A stretch of 46,589 nucleotides of DNA, from positions 4,022 to 50,610 of the forward strand of contig PAOI01000031.1 in assembly GCA_002707985.1 (NCBI GenBank), given 5' to 3'. Under the pieces are notes generated by a model that saw nothing but the letters and a program-made list of their open reading frames with translations, had not been told where the DNA came from and ran no database searches. The stretch is from Sphingomonas sp. (GTDB taxonomy: Bacteria > Pseudomonadota > Alphaproteobacteria > Sphingomonadales > Sphingomonadaceae). Below, in pieces: positions 8,589 through 16,421 of this stretch (its first letter is position 1; every line of letters starts with the position of its first letter). Both the position numbers and the translations under genes were made by a program.

Positions 8589-9179
8589 ATGAAGATACGT
8601 GCCGCGCTGGTGATGGTTTCCGCTTTGCTGCTTTCGGCGTGCGGGCTCAATAGCGTTCCGACTGCGGAAGAAGCTGCCAAGGCGCGCTGGGGCGATGTGC
8701 AGGCCGCCTATCAGCGGCGTGCGAACCTTATTCCCAATCTCGTCGCGACGGTGAAGGGTGCGGCGGCTTCCGAAGGGCAGATCCTGACAGAAGTCACCGA
8801 TGCGCGTTCGCGTGCCTCCTCGGTTCAGGTTACCGGCGAAGATCTCACCGATCCTGCCAAGGTTGCGCAGTTTCAGGAGGCGCAGGACGCGCTGAGTGGT
8901 TCGCTAAGCCGCCTGCTGGTCACGGTAGAGAAATATCCCGAGCTCAAGAGCCAAGATCGCTTCGGCGACCTGCAGGAACAGCTCGAAATGACCGAGAACC
9001 GGATCACCATCGCGATCCGCGACTACAACACGGCGGTGCAGCAATATAATACGACGATCCGCACCTTCCCCTCGGCAATCGGCGCGAAGGTCTTTTACGG
9101 CGCCGAACCGATGACGCCCTTCCAGGCGAAGGCCGGATCGGACGTCGTGCCGACAGTGAATTTCGGCAACAGCAACTGA
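8589..9179 (+). CDS. LemA family lipoprotein
   Basis: A 196-residue LemA protein. The N-terminus is a lipoprotein signal peptide with lipobox LLLSAC, with the lipidated Cys at residue 18. The body is helical with the family motifs [24 protein letters not shown] and [17 protein letters not shown], and ends with [15 protein letters not shown] strong GGAGGG ribosome-binding site precedes it. LemA proteins are commonly encoded beside TPM-domain (YgcG-like) proteins, as here. Function is unknown, with envelope association likely. Confidence 0.93.
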   Translation: MKIRAALVMVSALLLSACGLNSVPTAEEAAKARWGDVQAAYQRRANLIPNLVATVKGAAASEGQILTEVTDARSRASSVQVTGEDLTDPAKVAQFQEAQDALSGSLSRLLVTVEKYPELKSQDRFGDLQEQLEMTENRITIAIRDYNTAVQQYNTTIRTFPSAIGAKVFYGAEPMTPFQAKAGSDVVPTVNFGNSN

Positions 9180-9376
9180 TCCGCGGCATCGTGCTGCGGC
9201 GGCAAACCGAAATGCCTGTCCTGCAGGAACCGGTCTGTGCAAGGGATGCGGGTATGATGCACGCATCCCTTCCCCCGCAGCTGCCCGATGGCGCCACGCG
9301 AGAGGGGAAGGAAGGGGGACGAGGTGTCTCTTTCGTCTCCTTTCGCCGGTCGTGCTGCCGAAATCGGAGAGACCGA

Positions 9377-10216
9377 GTGAACCGCTTGAAGCCAATGCTC
9401 GCCGCGCTGCTGATGCTCCTGCTGGGCACGCAAGCGGCGCTGGCGCAGAATTTCCCGAAGCTGACCGGGCGGGTGGTCGATGCGGCGAACATCCTCGACG
9501 CGCAGACGGTGGCGCAGCTGACGCAAATGTCGGCGGAGGTCGAGCAGGCAAGCTCGCGCCAGTTCGTCGTCGCCACCATTCCCGATCTGCAGGATTATCC
9601 GATCGAGGATTATGGCTATCGGCTGGGCCGCGCATGGGGGATCGGGCAGGAAGGCGCCAATAACGGCATCTTGCTGATCGTCGCGCCGAACGAGCGGAAG
9701 GTGCGGATCGAAGTCGGCTATGGCCTGGAACCGATCATGACCGATGCGTTGTCGAACCGGATCATTCGCGACGATATTCTGCCGCGCTTTCGCGACGGCG
9801 ACATGACGGGCGGTGTCGTCGCAGGCGCGACCGCGATTGCCGAACAGATGAAATTGCCGCTCGAAGCGGCCGAAAAGCGCGCGCTGGAGGCGCAGGAAGC
9901 GAAGCAGAAGGACGGTGGCAATCCCGTCGCAGCCTTGTTTGTAGCGTTCTGGATCCTGGTGATCTGCTTCATCGTCTTTGCCGCGATCGGTGGTGGGCGC
10001 GGCGGCGGTGGAGGCGGCGGCGGTGGTCGGCGGCGGCGCTATCGCGGCGGCGCGGGTCCGGTCATCATCTGGGGCCCCGGCTGGGGCAGCGGCGGCCATC
10101 ACGGCTCGGGCTGGGGCGGCGGTTCCTCGGGCGGTTTTGGCGGCGGATTCGGCGGTGGCGGCTTTGGCGGCGGCGGCGGATCGTTCGGCGGCGGCGGCGC
10201 ATCGGGGAGCTGGTAA
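9377..10216 (+). CDS. TPM-domain (YgcG-like) membrane protein with Gly-rich tail
   Basis: About 279 residues from the GTG at 9377; ATG 9395 is the alternative, and both give a signal peptide ending near ALAQ. A TPM domain follows, with LTGRVVDAANILD, FVVATIPDLQDYPIEDYGYRLGRAWGIG, NNGILLIVAPNERKVRIEVGYGLE and a basic/acidic helix. A single transmembrane helix (VAALFVAFWILVICFIVFAAI) and a nearly pure Gly/Ser/Arg/Trp tail come last. TPM domains have been proposed as phosphatases or assembly factors. The order lemA-TPM-TPM is a recurrent gene set. The repetitive GGC-rich 3' end is prone to slippage. Confidence 0.88.
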   Translation: MNRLKPMLAALLMLLLGTQAALAQNFPKLTGRVVDAANILDAQTVAQLTQMSAEVEQASSRQFVVATIPDLQDYPIEDYGYRLGRAWGIGQEGANNGILLIVAPNERKVRIEVGYGLEPIMTDALSNRIIRDDILPRFRDGDMTGGVVAGATAIAEQMKLPLEAAEKRALEAQEAKQKDGGNPVAALFVAFWILVICFIVFAAIGGGRGGGGGGGGGRRRRYRGGAGPVIIWGPGWGSGGHHGSGWGGGSSGGFGGGFGGGGFGGGGGSFGGGGASGSW

Positions 10217-10896
10217 TGGCAGGCTGGAAACTCGACGAAGCGGATCATGCGCGCGTTACCGCCGCAGTGGCGGAAGCCGAGCGCGGCACCAATGGCGAGA
10301 TCGTGACGATCCTGTCCGACCAATCGGACAGCTATCGCGACGTCGCGCTCCATTATGCGGTTGCGGCGATGCTGCTGGTGGGCGGGCTGTGCGCGCTGTT
10401 CCCGGCGGTACCCGAATGGCTGGTGACGCTGGGCCATGGCGGCTGGATCGACACAGTCGCGCCGGGGCTGCTGATCTTTGCCACGGTAATGGTGCAGGTG
10501 GTTGCGTTTCTGGCCGTGCGCTATGGCCTGGAATATCGGCCGCTGCGCATGGCGCTGACGCCGAAAGCGACCAAGTCGCGCCGGGTTCAGCGGCGCGCGC
10601 TGGCGCTGTTCCGGGCGAGCGCGGAGAAGCGGACGGCGGCGCGCGAGGGCATCCTGCTCTACCTCTCGCTTGCCGAGCATCGCGCCGAAATCATCGCAGA
10701 TGAGGCAATCCATAAGGCTGTCCCGATGGAACGCTGGGGCGACGCGATGGCCGCGCTGATCGACAGGGTGCGTGCCGGCGATCCGGCGGGCGGCATGGCG
10801 GACGCGGTGACACAGATCGGCGCGATCCTGTCCGAACATCTGCCCAAGACCGACGATGATGAAAACGAACTGCCCGACCGGCTGATTCAGCTGTGA
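10216..10896 (+). CDS. Second TPM-domain membrane protein
   Basis: A 226-residue protein whose ATG overlaps the stop of the preceding TPM gene (TAATG). It lacks a signal peptide. The N-terminal part (VTAAVAEAERGTNGEIVTILSDQSDSY) begins a TPM domain that is interrupted by two hydrophobic segments (about 46-68 and 80-98). The C-terminal half (AREGILLYLSLAEHRAEIIADEAIHKAV, then WGDAMAALIDRV) completes it. It is a YgcG-partner type, likely in the inner membrane with LemA and the first TPM protein. Function is unproven. Confidence 0.85.
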   Translation: MAGWKLDEADHARVTAAVAEAERGTNGEIVTILSDQSDSYRDVALHYAVAAMLLVGGLCALFPAVPEWLVTLGHGGWIDTVAPGLLIFATVMVQVVAFLAVRYGLEYRPLRMALTPKATKSRRVQRRALALFRASAEKRTAAREGILLYLSLAEHRAEIIADEAIHKAVPMERWGDAMAALIDRVRAGDPAGGMADAVTQIGAILSEHLPKTDDDENELPDRLIQL

Positions 10897-11426
10897 CCGT
10901 GCCCGATTTCGACGCCCCCGTCGAAACCATGTGGGAGGGCAAGTGGATCGTCGCCAAACGGCAGGGCCGCTGGGAATATGTGGCGCGCGCGCGGGGCATT
11001 CAGGCTGCGGTGATCCTGGCGGTCGACGATGCGGATCATGTCCTGCTGGTCGAGCAATATCGCGTGCCGCTGGGCCAGCGCTGCCTCGAACTGCCCGCGG
11101 GCCTGATCGGTGACGAGCATGAGGGCGATACCCCGCACGCCGCCGCGATCCGCGAGCTGGAAGAAGAAACCGGCTATCGCGCCGATCGGATCGAGGAACT
11201 GGGCAAATTCTTTTCCTCGCCCGGTATGGTCAGCGAAGGCTTCACATTGCTGCGCGCGCGCGGCCTGACCCGGGTCGGCCCGGGCGGCGGTGTCGCGGGC
11301 GAGGATATCACCGTCCACCGTGTCGCGTGTTCCGAGATCGGCGATTTCGTTGCCGCCAAGCGCGAGGCCGGCGTGGCGATGGACGTCAAACTGCTGTTGC
11401 TATTGGCGCAGGACTGGCTGGCGTAA
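10893..11426 (+). CDS. NUDIX hydrolase, ADP-ribose pyrophosphatase-like
   Basis: A 177-residue protein starting at GTG 10893, overlapping the previous stop (GTGA). The sequence VEQYRVPLGQRCLELPAGLIG and the Nudix box ending in RELEEETGY (residues 87-95) resemble ADP-sugar pyrophosphatases that split ADP-ribose to AMP and ribose-5-phosphate. The first Glu of the box is replaced by Asp (D79), and there is a two-residue insertion before it. The metal-binding REUxEE core is intact, so activity is expected. It is the last gene of the lemA-TPM-TPM operon. Confidence 0.88.
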   Translation: MTVPDFDAPVETMWEGKWIVAKRQGRWEYVARARGIQAAVILAVDDADHVLLVEQYRVPLGQRCLELPAGLIGDEHEGDTPHAAAIRELEEETGYRADRIEELGKFFSSPGMVSEGFTLLRARGLTRVGPGGGVAGEDITVHRVACSEIGDFVAAKREAGVAMDVKLLLLLAQDWLA

Positions 11427-11507
11427 GGTCCACGCAACTCCGTTGGCCCTGCGTCGCCGCTGAGCCGCTCAGGGCGAGCGAGTCAGACCGACCTTCGCCC
11501 GGTCCAA

Positions 11508-11801
11508 TCACCGGAAATTGTCGGCGTAGGCCTGAAGCTTCAGCTTGCGCGTCGGCGCGGGGACGACGTGGAAGGGAATGCCTTCGCGCTCCGCATATTC
11601 CTTCGCCGCGTCCAGCGTCGGGAAATTGAGGCGCAGCTGGTTGCGGGTATCGCCCGAGCCCGGCCATCCGGTTAGCGGGTCGGGACGCTGCGGTTCGATC
11701 GGATCATATTCCAGCACCCATTGGTCGGTGCGATAGCGGCCGGACTGCATCGCGTTCTTGGGTCGCTGATAGATACGTGCGCTGTTCACTGCTGCCTCCA
11801 T
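11508..11801 (-). CDS. Complex I accessory subunit, NDUFS4-like (ETC complex I family)
   Basis: A 97-residue protein with SARIYQRPKNAMQSGRYRTDQWVLEYDP, GWPGSGDTRNQLRLNFPTLDAAKEYAEREG and a terminal basic stretch. These are the hallmarks of the alphaproteobacterial homologue of mitochondrial NDUFS4, an accessory subunit of NADH:ubiquinone oxidoreductase. The ATG at 11801 gives the usual N-terminus; the frame continues upstream inside hrpB but that part is antisense-like noise. It is 10 bp downstream of hrpB and probably shares its transcript. The family assignment is from recalled motifs. Confidence 0.88.
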   Translation of the reverse strand: MEAAVNSARIYQRPKNAMQSGRYRTDQWVLEYDPIEPQRPDPLTGWPGSGDTRNQLRLNFPTLDAAKEYAEREGIPFHVVPAPTRKLKLQAYADNFR

Positions 11802-11811
11802 TGCCGCTTCC

Positions 11812-14322
11812 TTATCGCGGGCCGCCGCCTCTTGCATCGGCTTTTTTCGTTCGCAGCGTCGCATTGGCGCTGGCGGGATCGTCGGGCCAGGGGTGTTTGG
11901 GATAGCGGCCGCGCATTTCCTTGGCCACCGACGCCCAGCTTCCCGCCCAGAATCCGGGCAAGTCGCGCGTCGTCTGGATCGGGCGGCCGGCGGGCGAGGT
12001 GAGGCTGAGCACCAGCGGGAGGCGACTGGTGCCGATCGCGGGATGTTCGGAAAGGCCGAACAGCGATTGCACGCGCAATTCGACGCGGGGACCGCCTTCT
12101 GCGGCATAATCGATGGCGTGGCTCGATCCGGCAGGGGTTTCGAACCGGGGTGGGGCAAGGCGATCGACGGTCTGCATGCCGTCCCAACCCAGCAGGCCCT
12201 GCAAGGCTCTATGGAGCGCATCGGCGCCGATCCCGTCGAGGCGGCGCTTGCCCGAAAGCAATGGCGGCAGCCATTCGTCGAGCCGTTCGATCAGCGCGCT
12301 ATCGCCGATGGGATTGGCGTCCGCGCCAAAGGCAAAGGCGGCGCGGGTGCGCAGTGCCAGAGCGGAATCGCGCCATGGCAGGAGGGAAAGGCCGCCGATG
12401 CGGACACCCTCGAGCAGGGCTGCTTCGATCTCTTCGGTGCTGGCGTCCGAATCGGGGCCGCTCGACAGGCGGATCGCGCCGAGGCGGCGTTCACGCAGCG
12501 TTTCGATGGCACCGTTCGTAGGGTCGAACCGGACGGTGCGGCGGGTTTCGATGCGGTCTGCGAACAGGGCCTCGATCGTCGCGAAATCGATCGCAGCGGC
12601 GGAGAGGATGCGCGCCCCCGATGCCATGCCCTGCGTCTCGGCAACGGCGAGCCATTCCTGACTGGCGAGCGAGGAAGTCGGGTCGAGACGAAAGCCGCGC
12701 CCGCCCGCCGATGCCCAGTTTTCGCCGGTCGGGTCGCGGCGGCGAGCGATACGATCGGGGAAACCGAGGGCGATGCAAATCGCCAGTCCGTTCGTGTCGG
12801 GCACCGTCGAGACACGTTGCGGAGCGTCTGCGGCACGTCCCTTGACTTCGCTCGGGACGAGCGGGGTTCTTGCGCCGAGTTTCGCCCAGCGTTCGGCAAG
12901 TTTCCGCGCCCCCTCCGCGCGCTTTCCGCGCTCGCTCGCCCAGCGGCGCAGGCGCAGTTCGAGATCGGGGTCGTTGCCGCCCAGCCCGCGCTCGCCGAGC
13001 AGCACCGCGACTTGCGCCGCCGTCTTCGCTAACCCCATTTCACCCGCGCGGACCAGCATATGACCGAGCCGTGGCGGCAGCGGCAGGCGGGCGATCGCGC
13101 GGCCATGATCGGTCGGACGACCATCGCCATCGAGCGCGTCGAGCACCGCCAGCCGCGACCGCGCTTCTGCGATTGCAGCGGGGGGTGGCACATCTAGCCA
13201 TTGCAGATCGCGCGGATCGGATACGCCCCAGATCGCGCAATCGAGCGTCAGCGCGGAAAGGTCCGCTTCCAGTATCTCGGGTGTATCGAAGCGCGGGAGC
13301 CCGGCGGTCGCGGCTTCCTCCCACAATCGATAGGCGGTGCCCGGCCCCTGCCGCGCGGCGCGGCCCGCGCGCTGCGTCACCGAAGCCTGACTGGCGCGTT
13401 CGGTAACGAGTCGGGTCATGCCCGCCGCGCGATCGTAGCGCGGGCGGCGGGCAAGCCCGCTATCGACCACCACCCGGATGCCGTCGAGCGTCAGCGAGGT
13501 TTCGGCAATGCTGGTTGCGAGCACGATCTTGCGGCGCCCATCGGGATCGGGGGCGATCGCCGCGCGCTGGGCGGCGGGATCGAGGCTTCCGTGAAGCTTG
13601 TGCAGGACGATGTCGGCAGTCGTATCGAGGCGTTCGGCGGTGCGCTCGATCTCGGCAACGCCGGGCAGAAAGGCGAGGATGCCGCCGTTTTCCTCGCGCA
13701 GGGCCGCGCGGATCGCGCTGGCCATCGAATCCTCGATCCGCGCTTCGGCATTGCGACCGATATGGCGCAGAGTGAGCGGATAGCTCCGGCCTTCGCTTTC
13801 GATCACCGCTGCGTTGCCCATCAGCGCCGAAAAACGCGCGCCGTCGAGCGTTGCCGACATCGGTACGATGCGCAGGTCGGGGCGCAGTCCCGCCTGTGCG
13901 TCGAGTGCGAGCGCCAGCCCGAAATCGCTGTCGAGGCTGCGTTCGTGCACTTCGTCGAACAGCACTGCGGAAACGCCCGCCAATTCGGGATCGGCCTGAA
14001 TGCGATTGACGAAAATCCCCTCGGTCAGGACGGTGACGCGCGTTGCCGCCGAGCGTTTCGTATCCATCCGCGTGGCGTAGCCGAAGGTCCTGCCGACCGG
14101 TTCGCCCGCCAGCGCCGCCATGCGTTCGGCGGCTGCGCGCGCGGCGAGGCGGCGGGGCGATAGCAGCAGGATTTCGCCGCTGCACCAAGATTCGCCGAGC
14201 AAGGCGGGCGCGACCGCAGTCGTTTTCCCGGCGCCCGGCGGCGCGACGAGCACGGCGTTGCTCGCGCTGCGAAGCGAATCGAGCAGCGTGGGAAGTACGG
14301 CGTGGATCGGCAGATCAGCCAT
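11812..14322 (-). CDS. hrpB: ATP-dependent helicase HrpB
   Basis: A DEAH-type RNA helicase of 836 residues, the normal length. Motifs in order are P-loop APPGAGKTT (28-35), DEVHER (123-128), the SAT motif MSATLDG, TSIAETSLTLDG (motif V) and QRAGRAARQGPG (motif VI). The helicase-associated domain and the HrpB-specific C-terminal domain (LPLVLSLTSPAGRPIQTTRDLPGFWAGSW, YPKHPWPDDP) are also present. In bacteria the role of HrpB is poorly defined; RNA remodelling is likely. The ATG at 14322 gives the standard start MADLPIHAVLPTLL. Confidence 0.95.
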   Translation of the reverse strand: MADLPIHAVLPTLLDSLRSASNAVLVAPPGAGKTTAVAPALLGESWCSGEILLLSPRRLAARAAAERMAALAGEPVGRTFGYATRMDTKRSAATRVTVLTEGIFVNRIQADPELAGVSAVLFDEVHERSLDSDFGLALALDAQAGLRPDLRIVPMSATLDGARFSALMGNAAVIESEGRSYPLTLRHIGRNAEARIEDSMASAIRAALREENGGILAFLPGVAEIERTAERLDTTADIVLHKLHGSLDPAAQRAAIAPDPDGRRKIVLATSIAETSLTLDGIRVVVDSGLARRPRYDRAAGMTRLVTERASQASVTQRAGRAARQGPGTAYRLWEEAATAGLPRFDTPEILEADLSALTLDCAIWGVSDPRDLQWLDVPPPAAIAEARSRLAVLDALDGDGRPTDHGRAIARLPLPPRLGHMLVRAGEMGLAKTAAQVAVLLGERGLGGNDPDLELRLRRWASERGKRAEGARKLAERWAKLGARTPLVPSEVKGRAADAPQRVSTVPDTNGLAICIALGFPDRIARRRDPTGENWASAGGRGFRLDPTSSLASQEWLAVAETQGMASGARILSAAAIDFATIEALFADRIETRRTVRFDPTNGAIETLRERRLGAIRLSSGPDSDASTEEIEAALLEGVRIGGLSLLPWRDSALALRTRAAFAFGADANPIGDSALIERLDEWLPPLLSGKRRLDGIGADALHRALQGLLGWDGMQTVDRLAPPRFETPAGSSHAIDYAAEGGPRVELRVQSLFGLSEHPAIGTSRLPLVLSLTSPAGRPIQTTRDLPGFWAGSWASVAKEMRGRYPKHPWPDDPASANATLRTKKADARGGGPR

Positions 14323-14456
14323 GCGATCGCGCGCGGAAGTTTACGAAGTTGAGGGCACGTCCCCCATGACTTCCCCTTCGCGCAGGGCCGCGCGGAGCAG
14401 TGGCAGAGGAAAGGAGACAGGAGCACGACATCGCGATTCCTGCACGCCATGACACA

Positions 14457-14493
14457 GAAGCAGCCCTGTAGGACAGCATCTGCTTCATTTTTT
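14457..14493 (+). terminator. Orphan intrinsic terminator upstream of the acidic-tail gene
   Basis: Stem GAAGCAG (14457-14463) / CTGCTTC (14480-14486) contains an inner CTGT-AGG-ACAG pairing and is followed by ATTTTTT. No coding gene on the plus strand ends here: the region lies between divergent hrpB and the gene at 14553. It could end a small RNA of up to about 150 bases or act as a leader attenuator. Confidence 0.6.
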
Positions 14494-14552
14494 GAGGGCA
14501 CCAGTCGCGATGTCGCGCGTTGCGGGGCGGAAGGCTGGAACAGGAGACAAGG

Positions 14553-14765
14553 ATGGCGAAGCTGCTTGCCCATTTTTCGATCTCGCGCACGGGCGAGGAT
14601 TATGTGCTGATGCTGGAAGACGAGGACGGCGATACGTCAGAATTCGTCGCCAGCTTCGATCAGCTCGATCTGATCACCGATGCGATTGCCGAAGAGCTGG
14701 AGCGCGACGACGACGATCTGCTGATGGCGGATGAGGACGATGACGACGATGAGGATGACGAGTGA
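14553..14765 (+). CDS. Small protein with poly-acidic C-terminus
   Basis: A 70-residue protein. The ATG at 14553 has a good ribosome-binding site (CAGGAGACAAGG). The N-terminal 45 residues (MAKLLAHFSISRTGEDYVLML and following) predict a beta-strand-rich fold. The last 22 residues are almost entirely Asp and Glu, ending DEDDDDDEDDE. Poly-acidic tails of this kind can mimic nucleic acid or bind basic proteins or metals, but I do not recognise the family. It stands alone between an orphan terminator and a palindrome-bounded intergenic region. Confidence 0.75.
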   Translation: MAKLLAHFSISRTGEDYVLMLEDEDGDTSEFVASFDQLDLITDAIAEELERDDDDLLMADEDDDDDEDDE

Positions 14766-14779
14766 TCGCTGCCCCTTTT

Positions 14780-14938
14780 CTCTCCCCTAAGGGGAGAGAT
14801 ACGAAGGCTTGGCGCCTCGCGCCTAGCCGCAGTTGAGAGGGGGTTGCCCCAGTCGGTTCGGTTTTTGGTAGCCCCTTTCAAGCGCCGCTAGACGGCTTCG
14901 CCGTCAAGCTCTGCTATCTCTCCCCCAGGGGGAGAGAT
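14780..14938. repeat. Intergenic element bounded by palindromic CTCTCCCC hairpins
   Basis: The left end is CTCTCCCC-TAA-GGGGAGAG (14780-14798). The right end is ATCTCTCCCCC-A-GGGGGAGAGAT (14916-14938). A third perfect hairpin, GACGGC-TTC-GCCGTC, sits at 14891-14905. The region lies between the convergent acidic-tail gene and the prenyl synthase gene. It probably serves as a bidirectional terminator, but the similar palindromic ends resemble a small non-autonomous repeat unit. Confidence 0.65.
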
Positions 14939-14948
14939 TTGAGCGCGC

Positions 14949-15962
14949 TCAATAGGCGCGGGCTACTGCGAACTCGACGGCCTGCACCATCGCGTCGCGT
15001 GCGTCGCCTGCCGGGAAGATGCCGAGCGCATCGATCGCGCGCTGGCCGAAATGGCGGGCGCGGGCGAGCGTGTCGTCCAGAGCGCGGGTGCGGCGCACCA
15101 GTTCGACGGCATGGGCGAAATCGGCGTCGCTGATCTTGCGCCCGGCAATTGCCTCGCGCCAGAAATCGCGATCTTCGCCTTCGGCGCGGGCATAAGCGAG
15201 TATGACAGGCAGCGTCATCTTGCCTTCGCGGAAATCGTCGCCCGCGTCCTTGCCCATCGTGCCCGCATCCGACACGTAATCTATCGCGTCGTCGATCAGC
15301 TGAAAGGCGATGCCCAGATTGCGGCCATAGGCGTCGAGCGCCATTTCCTCGGTCTCGCTGCGTTCGGCGACCACGGCGGCGATGCGGCACGCGGCGGCGA
15401 ACAAGGCGGCGGTCTTGGCGCCGATAATGTCGAGATAGCGTTCTTCGCTGAGGTCCAGCCGGCGGACCGAAGTGAGCTGATTGACTTCGCCTTCGGCGAT
15501 CACCGCGCTCGCATTGGAAAGGATCTTCAGCACTTTCAGGCTGCCGTCCTCGACCATCAACTCGAAGCTGCGGCTGAACAGAAAGTCGCCGACCAACACG
15601 CTCGCCGGATTGCCCCAGATGATGTTCGCAGTGCGCTTGCCGCGGCGCAGATCCGATCCGTCGACGACATCGTCATGCAGCAATGTCGCGGTGTGGATGA
15701 ATTCGACCACGGCGGCGAGCCGGTGATGGCGCGTTCCCGGATAATCGAGCAGCCGCGCGCTGGCGAGGGTCAGCATCGGGCGCATCCGCTTGCCGCCCCC
15801 GGCGATGAGATGTCCGGCAAGTTCGGGGATAAGCGGCACGTCAGACTGCATCCGGTCCAGAATGACACTGTTGACCAGATTCATGTCGGCGGCGACCAGC
15901 GCGATCATCGGCTCCAGCGAGGGTTCCGAACGTGCGCCGATGCGATGGATGGTAGCGGACAT
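14949..15962 (-). CDS. ispB: Polyprenyl diphosphate synthase (ubiquinone side chain)
   Basis: A 337-residue trans-prenyltransferase that elongates farnesyl diphosphate with isopentenyl diphosphate to make the ubiquinone tail. The first aspartate-rich motif is LLHDDVVDGSDLRRG (Asp at 97, 98 and 101). The second is FQLIDDAIDY (224-228), and GGGKRMRPML is the substrate diphosphate-binding Lys/Arg region. Chain length cannot be read from the sequence; sphingomonads make Q10, so decaprenyl is likely. It starts from a divergent region shared with chorismate mutase. Confidence 0.93.
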   Translation of the reverse strand: MSATIHRIGARSEPSLEPMIALVAADMNLVNSVILDRMQSDVPLIPELAGHLIAGGGKRMRPMLTLASARLLDYPGTRHHRLAAVVEFIHTATLLHDDVVDGSDLRRGKRTANIIWGNPASVLVGDFLFSRSFELMVEDGSLKVLKILSNASAVIAEGEVNQLTSVRRLDLSEERYLDIIGAKTAALFAAACRIAAVVAERSETEEMALDAYGRNLGIAFQLIDDAIDYVSDAGTMGKDAGDDFREGKMTLPVILAYARAEGEDRDFWREAIAGRKISDADFAHAVELVRRTRALDDTLARARHFGQRAIDALGIFPAGDARDAMVQAVEFAVARAY

Positions 15963-16115
15963 TGCCCCGTCCTCTGACGATTAACCGACCGGAAGGCAAG
16001 GGTGCTGATGGCTGGTGAAACCGTTTCCCCAACTTGCGGGAAGCGCCTTGCGGGCTTGCGTCGCCGCGCCTGTCGGGCGAAAGGGCGTTCCCCTGCGCTG
16101 CGGAGAGCCGAAGAG

Positions 16116-16397
16116 ATGAGCGACGACACGCTGAACCGCTATCGCCAGAGCATCGACAATATCGATGCGGCTTTGGTCTATTTGCTCGCCGAACGGTTCA
16201 AGGTTACTCAGGCGGTGGGGCGCCACAAGGCCGAATCGGGCCTGCCCCCCGCCGATCCCGGGCGCGAGGGGCGGCAGATCGCCCGGCTGCGCAAACTGGC
16301 CGAGGATGCCGATCTCGATCCCGAATTTTCCGAAAAATTCCTGCGCTTCATCATCGATGAAGTGATCCGGCATCACGAACAACTGCGCGAGGAATAA
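16116..16397 (+). CDS. AroQ-type chorismate mutase
   Basis: A 93-residue, all-helical, single-domain protein that converts chorismate to prephenate for Phe/Tyr biosynthesis. The start at ATG 16116 follows GGAGAGCCGAAGAG. The frame stays open for 38 more codons upstream, but those residues are Arg-rich and not family-like. AroQ features are YRQSIDNIDAALVYLLAERFKVTQAVGRHKAESGLPPADPGRE (substrate-binding Arg, Arg and Lys) and IIDEVIRHHEQLREE at the end. Mutase motifs are complete. Confidence 0.9.
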   Translation: MSDDTLNRYRQSIDNIDAALVYLLAERFKVTQAVGRHKAESGLPPADPGREGRQIARLRKLAEDADLDPEFSEKFLRFIIDEVIRHHEQLREE

Positions 16398-16421
16398 ACG
16401 CGTCGGAGTGGGAGGCAGTCG

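Noticed and set aside
10003..10212. GGC-rich direct repeats as a possible CRISPR or satellite array
   Set aside because: They are codons of the Gly-rich tail of the TPM protein, with no spacer structure.
11446..11475. CTGAG-CCG-CTCAG hairpin between the Nudix and complex I genes as a terminator
   Set aside because: Short stem with no T-tract; position is suggestive but not enough to annotate.
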